A DNA stretch of 64,000 nt from positions 558,001 through 622,000 of the forward strand of contig NZ_WJFD01000003.1 in NCBI RefSeq assembly GCF_009647655.1, given 5' to 3'. This stretch comes from Chitinophaga sp. SYP-B3965 (lineage in GTDB: Bacteria; Bacteroidota; Bacteroidia; Chitinophagales; Chitinophagaceae). The notes beneath the pieces were generated by a model. That model saw nothing but the letters and a program-made list of their open reading frames with translations, was not told the DNA's origin and searched no databases. Every line of letters begins with the position of its first letter. Position 1 is the stretch's first letter. This document shows positions 52,768 to 60,881 of the stretch, one piece after another. The translations under genes and the position numbers were made by a program.

Positions 52768-53808
52768 CTAGTATTTTAAAGCTACTTCTACGCTCAGGCC
52801 TGCACGGAGCTTGTCGAGGTATTGGTCTGCGTTATCAATAGATATCTTAACAGGAACCCTTTGCACAATTTTTACGAAGTTACCGGTAGCATTATCTGGC
52901 GGCAGTAAAGAGAATTTAGCGCCGGTAGCACGAGAAATAGCTGCCACATGGCCTTTCAGATGAAGATCACTAAATCCGTCTATTTCAATTTCTGCTTCCT
53001 GGCCTATGTTGATATGCGGCAGTTGTGTTTCTTTGAAATTGGCGATGATGTAAAATCCGTTTTCATCTACGATCGTGAAAAGGCTTTGACCTGCCTGTAC
53101 AAACTGACCGGGTTCAATATTCTTTTTACCAATGCGGCCACCAATATTAGCGGTGATATTGGTGTAGGTCAGTTTTAATTTCATCTGATCTATCTGCGCT
53201 TTTTTGCTGGCCATCAAGGCTTCTGCCTGTGTTACTTTAGCTGCAGCAACAGATACGCTTGATCTTGCGAGGGTAATATTATCCTGCGCAGCGAGGTATT
53301 GTTTGTCGTTAGTAAGACTGGTGGATTTTGTATCATCCAGCTGGCGGTTGGTGATGGCCTGATCGTCAAAAAGACTTTGATCTCTTTTGAGGTCTGCTAC
53401 GGCTTTATCTTTTTTCACCAGGGCTACCTGTGCATTGGCAGCAGCTACAGAGATACCGGCATTGGCATTTCCTAAAGTAGCACGTGCAGATAATAAGTCT
53501 GCTTCCGCTTGTTGATAATCAGCTTCTGCCTGTTGGAGAGAAATGCGGTATTCCTCATCGTCAATAGATAATAAGGTGTCCTTTTGTTTTACGTTACCGT
53601 AATCCTGTACATACAGGTTCTTTACGTAACCGGAAACACGGGCAATTACAGGAGCGGCATGTCCTTCTACCTGGGCGTTGTCTGTTGTTTCATGGTGACT
53701 GGCATACATCCATTGACGTACCCCAAAAATTGCGGCTAAAATGAGGATGGCGATGAAAATAAGTCGCACTGCTAACTTCCCTTTACGGGGGTTACTTGTT
53801 GTTTCCAT
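52768..53808 (-). CDS. HlyD-family membrane-fusion adaptor (EmrA type)
   Basis: A 346-residue protein with a single N-terminal membrane anchor (LIFIAILILAAIFGVRQWMY). The biotinyl-lipoyl-like segments are TTDNAQVEGHAAPVIARVSG and NIEPGQFVQAGQSLFTIVDE, separated by a coiled-coil hairpin. It bridges the EmrB-type transporter and the TolC-type channel. It is the first gene of the operon; the -7 box TACCTTTG (53840 to 53833) lies 25 bp upstream, next to palindromes presumably bound by the divergent MarR protein. Confidence 0.94.
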   Translation of the reverse strand: METTSNPRKGKLAVRLIFIAILILAAIFGVRQWMYASHHETTDNAQVEGHAAPVIARVSGYVKNLYVQDYGNVKQKDTLLSIDDEEYRISLQQAEADYQQAEADLLSARATLGNANAGISVAAANAQVALVKKDKAVADLKRDQSLFDDQAITNRQLDDTKSTSLTNDKQYLAAQDNITLARSSVSVAAAKVTQAEALMASKKAQIDQMKLKLTYTNITANIGGRIGKKNIEPGQFVQAGQSLFTIVDENGFYIIANFKETQLPHINIGQEAEIEIDGFSDLHLKGHVAAISRATGAKFSLLPPDNATGNFVKIVQRVPVKISIDNADQYLDKLRAGLSVEVALKY

Positions 53809-53832
53809 TGTAGTGTGTGTATTTTATGGGAG

Positions 53833-53897
53833 CAAAGGTAAACTAAGTTGACATAATAGACAACTTATTTGTCTATCTATAAAAAGTTTTATCTTTG
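53833..53897. promoter_or_regulatory. Divergent promoters with nested palindromes (MarR operators)
   Basis: Arms ATAGACAA and TTGTCTAT lie at 53856-53876 with a 5-bp spacer. An overlapping pair AAGTTG/CAACTT spans 53845-53866. Minus-strand -7 box: TACCTTTG at 53840-53833. Plus-strand: TTTG at 53868-53871, then 18 nt, then TATCTTTG at 53890-53897. The palindromes overlap the -33 region of both promoters. Confidence 0.85.
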
Positions 53898-53953
53898 CAT
53901 GACAAAAGGAGTATTTTAGACACAAAGCCTACAACGTATATAATAATATAACT

Positions 53954-54439
53954 ATGACGACACCGTCTTTAGACCAGCAATTTCTGGATGTGGTGGCCAT
54001 GCGGCCACGTTTGCTGATTAAGCTATTAAGCATTGTTAAGAAGGACTTTGATTTTCAGTTGATTGAACAGTTACAACAGCGTGGTTATAAAGACTTTAAG
54101 ATAGGAGATATGGTATTATTGGCGAATATATCGCCAGAGGGGACCATTAACAATGAGTTGGCCAAGAAAGCAAGGATCACCAAGCAAGCCATGAGTAAAG
54201 TGGTAAAGAACCTGGAAGCGAATGGTTTCATATTTACCCGTAAACATGAAACGGACAACCGGGCCACCGTGATCTATTTAAGTGACAAGGGGAAACAATT
54301 GGTGATTGATTCTTCTGCCTGTGTGCAGGATATCCAGCGTGGCTACACGAATATTATCGGGGAAAAGGATGCAGAGGTATTAAAAGATATCTTGTTTAAA
54401 CTGGTGGAAGGGATCTTACCTGCTGCTGTGGGAAAATAA
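53954..54439 (+). CDS. MarR-family transcriptional regulator
   Basis: A 161-residue winged-helix regulator. The recognition region is NELAKKARITKQAMSKVVKN, followed by the wing GFIFTRKHETDNRATVIYLS and the MarR-typical DKGKQLV. It is divergent from the efflux operon and almost certainly represses it and itself through the palindromes in the shared intergenic region. The ligand is unknown. Its 3' end overlaps the 3' end of the CHAT protease gene by 24 bp (tail to tail). Confidence 0.93.
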   Translation: MTTPSLDQQFLDVVAMRPRLLIKLLSIVKKDFDFQLIEQLQQRGYKDFKIGDMVLLANISPEGTINNELAKKARITKQAMSKVVKNLEANGFIFTRKHETDNRATVIYLSDKGKQLVIDSSACVQDIQRGYTNIIGEKDAEVLKDILFKLVEGILPAAVGK

Positions 54440-57058
54440 TTTTCTTAAGAGGACGATCAGTAAAATAAAGGCCCCACCAGCTCCGATCCAGATAAAATAA
54501 TTCCCTTTTTCTTCCGGCTTTTCCAGTGTAACGGGATGATGATGCCCGATATAGGTAAGTGCTGCCCAGTAATAGGGTAGCTTGAGCTGTTGTTTGGTAT
54601 CCTTATCTTCCAGCCATTCCATTTTTGCATCATGCAAGGCCATCATGGGACTTTCCGCAGCAGGCAGTTGCTGGTAGAAATTACCGGTAAGCCTGGCCAC
54701 GGTGGCATCGTGCACATTCCATAAGCCGGCTACGATTCCTGTAGCGCCGGAAGCTGTGAATTCGCGTGCCAGTGAAATGATCCCCTCTCCTTCTGCCAGC
54801 ATGCCCTGCCCTGTTCTGCAAGCGCTCAACATAATAAGGCCGGGTTGAAATTTGCGGGCATATAATTCAAACAGGAAGAATGGCCCGTCTGACAACTGGA
54901 TGGCCGGCAATTGCTGACTTCCTTCCAAAGAGGCATGGGTACTGAGATGCAGGATACCGTTCTTTCCCAATTGTTCGCGGAAGGCGGCTAATGTTGCCTT
55001 TTCATTTTGATAATAATTTCCTTTTACGGCATGGCTTACGGCTTCGAATTCCTGTTGCACTGCGGGTAATTCTACGCCTTCATTTGCTTTTGAAATAAAG
55101 AAACCTGTCATGCCTTTCATTTTTCCACTGCTCCGTTCCTGTTGCTGCAACCAGGTTTGCATGGAATAGGCAAGGCCGGTAGCTGCTTTCTTCAACAGGA
55201 AAGGCCATTTGGCCAGATCTCTGTTATATACACTGTCTGTGGGTAATGCATCAAATGGCAGATAACCCAACCAGCCATCTGGTATTAATAAATACTTATT
55301 GCCCGCGATGGTATCATTCCACAACCAGCGCCAGATCTGGTATCCCTGTTTATAATAATCCTGCGGATCATTTTGCATGGCTTGCGGGCCGTTGTGGAAA
55401 TATTTCGTAACGAACTGGTGAATGAAATCCAGTTTCTTTTCTGCGTCTGGTAATCTTTTTATGGAGAGGATGCCTTGTTTTTGCAGGTCTATAATATAGA
55501 TGTGATCTGTTCCTGCAAAAAAGTTCTTTACGATCAGGCCCTGTGGTAAGTTTTTCAGCGAAAAGGGAACCGGTTTAACTGGTTCGAAAAAATCAGGGTA
55601 CTTCTTTTTGATGGCTAGTTGTACCTGTGAAAGCTCGTATGCTAACTCCGATCTGTTGTTGGATGTTTTATTACCCAGCGCATTTTCTCTATCATAATAA
55701 GCAATGGCCTGTTGCAATTTTCTTTGCCGGTCTAATAAAGTATCCTTTACCTGCAAGCGGCTGTTCTGCATATTGAATTGCTGTTCTTCCAGTAAAACCT
55801 GCGCTTTACTTTTCTCCATGACATCTAACATGGCCAGGGAATACTGCGGGTCTTTGGTTTGCTCCCACAGCTGAAAGGCAGTGTTCATAGCCTTTTCCGC
55901 CAGCATGTGACTTTGCTTCTGGTGTAATAAGCGGGTGGCACGGCTAAAGAATTCTCTTCGTAATAACTGCTCTATGGAAAAGATAAGCTGATAACCGGTG
56001 AGTGCTTCTTGTAGCTTTCCTGCCTGTACCAATGCATCTGCTTTACCTTCCAGCGCATCTGCCAGCATGAATTCCCCATACAATTGTTTCTCCTGCGGCC
56101 AGCCGTTACTACCGGGAACCAGTAAACGAATGGCTTTATCAAAATCTGCTGTGGGCTGTTTTAACTGTAAGGCAATACGGCCGGACTTTTCCAGCAGGCG
56201 GGCTTTCTCTCTGCTCCTCGCCCCGGCATAATTTGATTCCATCACCTGTAGCGCTTCCTTTAGAAACTGCTGCGCTTCCTTATAACGATGCTGACTAAAC
56301 GCCACATCGCCGGACATCTGTAAAGCAGAAGACAACCAGTAAGCCGCGTTTTCTTCTTTCTTATCCTTTAGCGCTTTTACAGCCTGCGCAGCACTAATAG
56401 CTGCACTATCTACCTTACCTGTTTTCAAATAAATGTCTGCCAGTGTGGAATGTAACAACCCTGCAATGCTGCTATTGGCAGGTGCATATTTTAAACCGGT
56501 AAGCCCCTGCCGGATAGCATCTGTGAAAAGCTCCTGCATCTGGTAAGTAACGGCGAGGTTATTATATACGGCGGCTATTTGCCTTGGATCTCCTTGTTTT
56601 AATACAGATTCAAGGGCTTTTGTTTGAATGAACGCAGCCCTTTCATAATCTCCGAGGCGGGTGTAATTATTGCCGAGGGGTTTTAAAATATATTCTACTA
56701 TATCTGTTTTAGGAATCGGGGCTGCATTATAAAAACGGTAAGCTGCTTCGTAGGACTCTATAGAGGGAAGAATATTGCCGGCATACATGAGATAGTATCC
56801 CTGGCTGGTAAGCAGGTCCAGCCAGGCTGCCCGCTCGTTTTCATCTTTCGGTTTACGCCATGCCCAATCATCTATCTGCATGAGTTCCCCTAAACGTTCC
56901 GGTGGTTTTTCGTAGACATGGTCCAGCATGTAATAGACCCATTCTTCGAGGTTGTCTTCCTTTTTCAATTCATCCCCCCGCTTCTTTAATGCATCAGGGA
57001 CCTGCGCATAAAGCGGCTGGCATAACAGTAAAAAGATAAGGAAGCGGATCGTGGTCAT
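54416..57058 (-). CDS. Secreted TPR-CHAT protease-like protein with C-terminal anchor
   Basis: An 880-residue protein. A signal peptide ends QPLYAQ. Residues about 30-430 are TPR repeats (NNYTRLGDYERAAFIQTKAL and similar). Residues about 590-840 are a CHAT domain of the caspase-like clan with both catalytic residues: H708 in LHLSTHASLEG and C747 in MLSACRTGQG. Residues about 850-870 (FIWIGAGGAFILLIVLLRKL) form a transmembrane helix with a basic tail, anchoring it in the envelope. The predicted active domain is periplasmic, unlike cytoplasmic CRISPR-linked TPR-CHAT proteases. It starts 36 bp after the PKD gene, so the two form an operon, divergent from an ECF sigma factor. Confidence 0.9.
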   Translation of the reverse strand: MTTIRFLIFLLLCQPLYAQVPDALKKRGDELKKEDNLEEWVYYMLDHVYEKPPERLGELMQIDDWAWRKPKDENERAAWLDLLTSQGYYLMYAGNILPSIESYEAAYRFYNAAPIPKTDIVEYILKPLGNNYTRLGDYERAAFIQTKALESVLKQGDPRQIAAVYNNLAVTYQMQELFTDAIRQGLTGLKYAPANSSIAGLLHSTLADIYLKTGKVDSAAISAAQAVKALKDKKEENAAYWLSSALQMSGDVAFSQHRYKEAQQFLKEALQVMESNYAGARSREKARLLEKSGRIALQLKQPTADFDKAIRLLVPGSNGWPQEKQLYGEFMLADALEGKADALVQAGKLQEALTGYQLIFSIEQLLRREFFSRATRLLHQKQSHMLAEKAMNTAFQLWEQTKDPQYSLAMLDVMEKSKAQVLLEEQQFNMQNSRLQVKDTLLDRQRKLQQAIAYYDRENALGNKTSNNRSELAYELSQVQLAIKKKYPDFFEPVKPVPFSLKNLPQGLIVKNFFAGTDHIYIIDLQKQGILSIKRLPDAEKKLDFIHQFVTKYFHNGPQAMQNDPQDYYKQGYQIWRWLWNDTIAGNKYLLIPDGWLGYLPFDALPTDSVYNRDLAKWPFLLKKAATGLAYSMQTWLQQQERSSGKMKGMTGFFISKANEGVELPAVQQEFEAVSHAVKGNYYQNEKATLAAFREQLGKNGILHLSTHASLEGSQQLPAIQLSDGPFFLFELYARKFQPGLIMLSACRTGQGMLAEGEGIISLAREFTASGATGIVAGLWNVHDATVARLTGNFYQQLPAAESPMMALHDAKMEWLEDKDTKQQLKLPYYWAALTYIGHHHPVTLEKPEEKGNYFIWIGAGGAFILLIVLLRKLFSHSSR

Positions 57059-57094
57059 GCTTTAAAAAGGAGTGTCCTTCCTTCTTAAAGATAA

Positions 57095-59077
57095 TTAAAA
57101 TCTCCAGATGCCATAAAAGAACAGCCGCTGCTGCGGGTCTTTGACATATTGCAGGATACGTATACCCAAAGCCGGGCCGGCACGCACTTTACCAATATTC
57201 AGATCTGCAAATATAGCACCGTCTGCTGCGGAGAAGTTCTTCGTGACGGTGCCGGCCAGTCTGTCGAATTTCTGAATGACGCCGGATGGCGGTACCGTCA
57301 TCTCTGTTACCTGCACTACTTTTTTCTCCTGTGTTTTTTCAGAAGTTACTACGCTCACCATGATACCAGCACCCACTCCTAACCAGCCGGTAATATTATA
57401 ACGCAGGTGTAAGGGCACTACATCCATCGTTGTTCTGCTTACTACATTATAATTCTCTCTGCCTATCACTAAATATTTACCGGTACCAATGCTGGTATCC
57501 CGCTGGTCCCGGGAAAAGGATTGTAAGGTTTCCGTTTTCTGCTGGATATTGAAATACAACTCTGCCTGGAAGTATGGTTTATAAGGGGCAAACGCGGAAA
57601 TCGTAAAACCCAATGTACCGGCAGGAAGGCCCAGTGGCAGTTCACCTTTACTCATTCCTTTGCCATAACCGAGTATCACACCCGGTGAAAGCCCTGGTTT
57701 AAATCGTCCTTTGGAACGGTTGGTGATCACAGGTTCGTTCTTGTCAAACACGATAGCCGCCTGGCTGGTGAAAGGGAGTTTCTTTAATTCTTTGCTGAAA
57801 CGGATCCTGTATTTAATAAACCCTTTTGTAGAATCCTGGTCTTCCACCCCTTCCTGTTTCACTCCTTTCAGGTAAATATTATTGAAGACGAAAAAGATAC
57901 TGTCTTTGCGGATGATGGTATCCAGGCAGCTTTGGCGCTCATAGGCGGAATCACACATCAAACATTTAGGGGAATAATCTGTGATCTCCAGCGACTGGCC
58001 ATTCAGCATCCCGGGTACAGCCACACCAATGGATACTTTGCTGGCAGGGCCTTTTCCGGTGTTCTGAAATTGTACTTTATAACTTAACTCCTTTGATTTA
58101 CTCACAAAACGGTAGTTCATGCGCCTGTTCTTCAACTGCATCCGGTTGGGATCATGAGAAGCTACGATCTGCATATCCAGGTTATACTGTGATACCGGAA
58201 AAGCAGGATCATCCGGTACGAACATCCCGCTGATGGTCACCACCGCATTGGTATCCTTGATCATTTCGGGGGTTGTTTCCATAGAGAGGAAGAGGAATTT
58301 TTCCTCTCCTGCTTTCAGGTCTTCCACCCGCCAGATGTGCTGTTCCCGGAACAGGGCTTTCTTTTCTGCCAGTAAACCAGCTAAGGCTGTTTTCCTTACA
58401 GGGTCTATCCATGGAGTGGCAGAAGGGCCACCCGCCAGAGGTACGTATAAATTTTCGGAAGGGGCCATGGCCAATAAAGAATCCAGTCCAAACTTGCGTT
58501 CCCCGTTGTATTTACGTTCTTCAGACAGTACGAAGTTCTTCTGGGCAAATTGCTTTTCGTTATAGAACAATAGCAGGGAACCGCTTACGGCAGCTGTTCC
58601 TCCGGGATGCCGGTAACCCACGATCGTCACCATCTCTTCTCCGGGTTTGGGCATCCGGTTGGCTTTCATAGCCAGCATATCAGAGGCGGCGAAGAAAGAA
58701 GAAGGGGCATCTGCGGCGGCGTACATGGTCTTTTTCACTTTGATGCGGCGGGGTTTTCCTTTCGGGGCCTTGCCATCATCATAGTTATTGGTGGCATATA
58801 AGCGGATCTCGTAAGAGCCGGTATCCTTATAATTATGTACAGGTTGCGGGGCAAAGCTGAAGGTGCCATCCCCGAATTCCCAGAAGTAAGTGTAAAAGGC
58901 TTCCGGTGCGCCGGCGATCTGGCGGAGTGGACGCAGGCCTGCTTTTATGACGGTCTTATTCTCATCCTGCTCCACATCAATGGTGCTCAGGATGGTATCC
59001 GGCGCTGCTTTTTGCTGTGCCATAGCGGATCCTGCAAGCATCAGCAAGAGTATAGAGGCGAATAAATATTTCGACAT
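57095..59077 (-). CDS. Secreted PKD-domain protein with predicted C-terminal barrel
   Basis: A 660-residue protein. A signal peptide ends GSAMAQ. A PKD domain lies at about 60-115 (TYFWEFGDGTFSF, then YKDTGSYEIRLYATNNYDDG). Middle repeats include a DUF11-like segment (FQNTGKGPASKVSIGVAVPG). The last 200 residues are strand-rich with alternating hydrophobics (VPLHLRYNITGWLGVGAGIM), compatible with an outer-membrane barrel ending in an aromatic residue. It is first in the operon with the TPR-CHAT protein and may be its surface partner or substrate. It is divergent from the sigma/anti-sigma pair. Confidence 0.82.
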   Translation of the reverse strand: MSKYLFASILLLMLAGSAMAQQKAAPDTILSTIDVEQDENKTVIKAGLRPLRQIAGAPEAFYTYFWEFGDGTFSFAPQPVHNYKDTGSYEIRLYATNNYDDGKAPKGKPRRIKVKKTMYAAADAPSSFFAASDMLAMKANRMPKPGEEMVTIVGYRHPGGTAAVSGSLLLFYNEKQFAQKNFVLSEERKYNGERKFGLDSLLAMAPSENLYVPLAGGPSATPWIDPVRKTALAGLLAEKKALFREQHIWRVEDLKAGEEKFLFLSMETTPEMIKDTNAVVTISGMFVPDDPAFPVSQYNLDMQIVASHDPNRMQLKNRRMNYRFVSKSKELSYKVQFQNTGKGPASKVSIGVAVPGMLNGQSLEITDYSPKCLMCDSAYERQSCLDTIIRKDSIFFVFNNIYLKGVKQEGVEDQDSTKGFIKYRIRFSKELKKLPFTSQAAIVFDKNEPVITNRSKGRFKPGLSPGVILGYGKGMSKGELPLGLPAGTLGFTISAFAPYKPYFQAELYFNIQQKTETLQSFSRDQRDTSIGTGKYLVIGRENYNVVSRTTMDVVPLHLRYNITGWLGVGAGIMVSVVTSEKTQEKKVVQVTEMTVPPSGVIQKFDRLAGTVTKNFSAADGAIFADLNIGKVRAGPALGIRILQYVKDPQQRLFFYGIWRF

Positions 59078-59165
59078 AGAAAGGTATTTAGGACATATAT
59101 GGCTGAGGCCCGCTTGCTCCGACAGTTTATAACCACAGTAATATATATCATTTTAATTGTAACGG

Positions 59166-59187
59166 CAAAAGGCCCTAAGGCCTTTTG
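59166..59187. promoter_or_regulatory. 22-bp palindrome between the PKD and sigma-factor genes
   Basis: CAAAAGGCC-CTAA-GGCCTTTTG, perfect 9-bp arms, near the middle of the 206-bp divergent region. It could be an operator or an attenuator; it lacks a clean T tract. Confidence 0.6.
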
Positions 59188-59283
59188 GGTGTATTCGGCG
59201 TTAAGAGGAACGGGAGCTTCTGCCAATAGATAAACTGCCTCCCTGATTTGTTACCCCCGGATTTTTAATATCTTTATTTTTAT

Positions 59284-59853
59284 ATGTCACACGCAGATCA
59301 ACATTTTATCCACGCACTCCTGCATAACGAAACGCAGGTGGTGGGAGAGATCTACCAGCGTTTTGCTCCCAAGGTGAAATATTATGTGCTCCAGAACAGC
59401 GGTTCCGCTGATGATGCAGCCGATATCTTCCAGGAATCCCTGGTGGATATTTACAACCAGGCCAAATACAAGGACCTCCAGCTGACCTGTCCTTTTGAGG
59501 CATTCCTTTTGATGGTGTGTAAACGTAAGTGGCTCAACGAACTCAAAAAAAGAGGGCGCCAGGGGGTAACAAAAGACCTGGATGAGCAATTTAATGTTGG
59601 CGAGGATAGTTTCCGGGATGCAGAAAAGACCTGGGCAGACAATGAAAAGGCGCGGCTCTTTAAAACTATGCTGGGGCAAATGGGGGAACGATGCCAGGAG
59701 ATCATCCGGCTTTCGTTAACCGATAAACCGCAGGAAGAGATAGCTGCCAAGCTGGGTGTTACGTATGGATACCTTCGTAAGAAGAAATCTGAATGTATGG
59801 CCTCCCTCATCAGCGCTATTAAAGATAACCTTTCAAAATGGGGACTGACATGA
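59284..59853 (+). CDS. ECF-type RNA polymerase sigma factor
   Basis: A 189-residue sigma-70 family protein with regions 2 and 4. Region 2 is around ADDAADIFQESLVDIYNQA and FLLMVCKRKWLNELKKRGRQ. Region 4 is CQEIIRLSLTDKPQEEIAAK, then LGVTYGYLRKKKSECMASL. Its TGA overlaps the ATG of the next gene (ATGA), a coupling typical of sigma/anti-sigma pairs. The divergent PKD/TPR-CHAT operon is the likely target, although promoter elements specific to it cannot be recognised. Confidence 0.92.
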   Translation: MSHADQHFIHALLHNETQVVGEIYQRFAPKVKYYVLQNSGSADDAADIFQESLVDIYNQAKYKDLQLTCPFEAFLLMVCKRKWLNELKKRGRQGVTKDLDEQFNVGEDSFRDAEKTWADNEKARLFKTMLGQMGERCQEIIRLSLTDKPQEEIAAKLGVTYGYLRKKKSECMASLISAIKDNLSKWGLT

Positions 59854-60572
59854 ACGACATCGATTATGAACTGATAGAACGTTACTTCTCCGACCGCATG
59901 ACGGAGGAAGAACTGATGGCTTTTGAGAGCCGTAGAGAGGCGGATCCTGAATTCCATGAGATGGTAGCCACCTGGTTTGATGTAAGCAATACATTACGTC
60001 AGTCGCTTCAGGCAGATCCTCAGCGGGATGCATTGGTGCAAACTTTACAAAGCAACCGGCCTATATTTAATGAGAAAGCTAAAGTTGTTTCTATCCGTAA
60101 ATTAATGGCAGCGGCTGCTTCTGTGGCGGTGCTGATTGCTACTTTGATGTACTGGAGTCCATGGAAAAAAGATCTCTATTCGCAATATTCCATAGAAGAA
60201 ATGATCTCTCCTGCTGAACGGGGGTCTACTAAGGATTCCCTGGCACAGCAAGCGGCGACGCAATTTAATCATCGTGATTATAAAGAAGCGGTTGTTACAC
60301 TGGATAAATTATTAGCGGCACAACCGGGTGATGCTTATGCGCGTTATTACCGGGGGCTTTCTTATCTGGAAGATGGGCTGACTTCGCGTGCGCGTGCTGA
60401 TCTGGAAGTTATTTATAACGGGGAATCTGTTTTTAAATATGATGGCGCTTTCTTTGTTGCGTTGAGTTATTTGAAGGATAAGAATACTGTTAAATGCAAA
60501 GAGTGGTTATTGAAGATTCCTGCGAGTGCGGAGAATTATGATAAGGCGCAGGAGTTGTTGGGGGATTTGTAG
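59850..60572 (+). CDS. Membrane-anchored anti-sigma-like protein with TPR domain
   Basis: A 240-residue protein from the ATG at 59850, which overlaps the sigma-factor stop; an ATG at 59838 is possible but breaks the ATGA coupling. The N-terminal part (YELIERYFSDRMTEEELMAF) matches the short anti-sigma region found in Bacteroidota. A transmembrane helix lies at about 81-100 (LMAAAASVAVLIATLMYW). The outer part has TPR repeats (AVVTLDKLLAAQPGDAYARY). It probably holds the sigma factor at the membrane until a periplasmic signal arrives. It is followed by a GC-rich element 7 nt after the stop and then by a strong terminator. Confidence 0.87.
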   Translation: MNDIDYELIERYFSDRMTEEELMAFESRREADPEFHEMVATWFDVSNTLRQSLQADPQRDALVQTLQSNRPIFNEKAKVVSIRKLMAAAASVAVLIATLMYWSPWKKDLYSQYSIEEMISPAERGSTKDSLAQQAATQFNHRDYKEAVVTLDKLLAAQPGDAYARYYRGLSYLEDGLTSRARADLEVIYNGESVFKYDGAFFVALSYLKDKNTVKCKEWLLKIPASAENYDKAQELLGDL

Positions 60573-60579
60573 GTAGGGT

Positions 60580-60602
60580 GTTTGCCGCGCAGGAAAGGGC
60601 GG
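60580..60602 (+). repeat. GTTTGCCGCGCAGG element after the anti-sigma gene
   Basis: A one-base variant of the element, again exactly 7 nt after a stop codon. Confidence 0.88.
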
Positions 60603-60632
60603 AGTTCTTTTTTTGAAGAGGAACGTTATTTA

Positions 60633-60662
60633 AATAAAGAACCTGCGGTTCTTTATTTTTTC
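60633..60662 (+). terminator. Terminator of the sigma/anti-sigma operon
   Basis: AATAAAGAACC and GGTTCTTTATT arms with a TGC loop, running into a T tract. Confidence 0.9.
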
Positions 60663-60703
60663 TTGAAGGAAGTGAGATTGTTTTTATTAAAATAAAAAGC
60701 ACC

Positions 60704-60751
60704 CCGTTCAATAAAGAACAAGCCGCTGAAGTGAGTGACACAACGGCGGCT
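60704..60751 (+). repeat. Two-hairpin dispersed repeat, copy 2
   Basis: Begins GTTCAATAAAGAACAA; the second hairpin has AAGCCGC and GCGGCTT arms. It is nearly identical to the copy at 29352-29399. Confidence 0.85.
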
Positions 60752-60791
60752 TCATAGTTTTACTACCGCCTGTTACATCCAAACTTATAAG

Positions 60792-60822
60792 AAAAAAAGA
60801 TGCCGGCTCAGACGAGACCGGC
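60792..60822 (-). terminator. Terminator of the lyase/fucosidase operon
   Basis: On the minus strand, GCCGG-T-CTC and GAG-CCGGC arms are followed by a run of seven T. It is about 60 bp past the lyase stop. Confidence 0.8.
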
Positions 60823-60881
60823 GTTATCATATTCCACGTCTACAGTAAAATCTTTAGTACGTTTATGATTATCTTTTTAGG

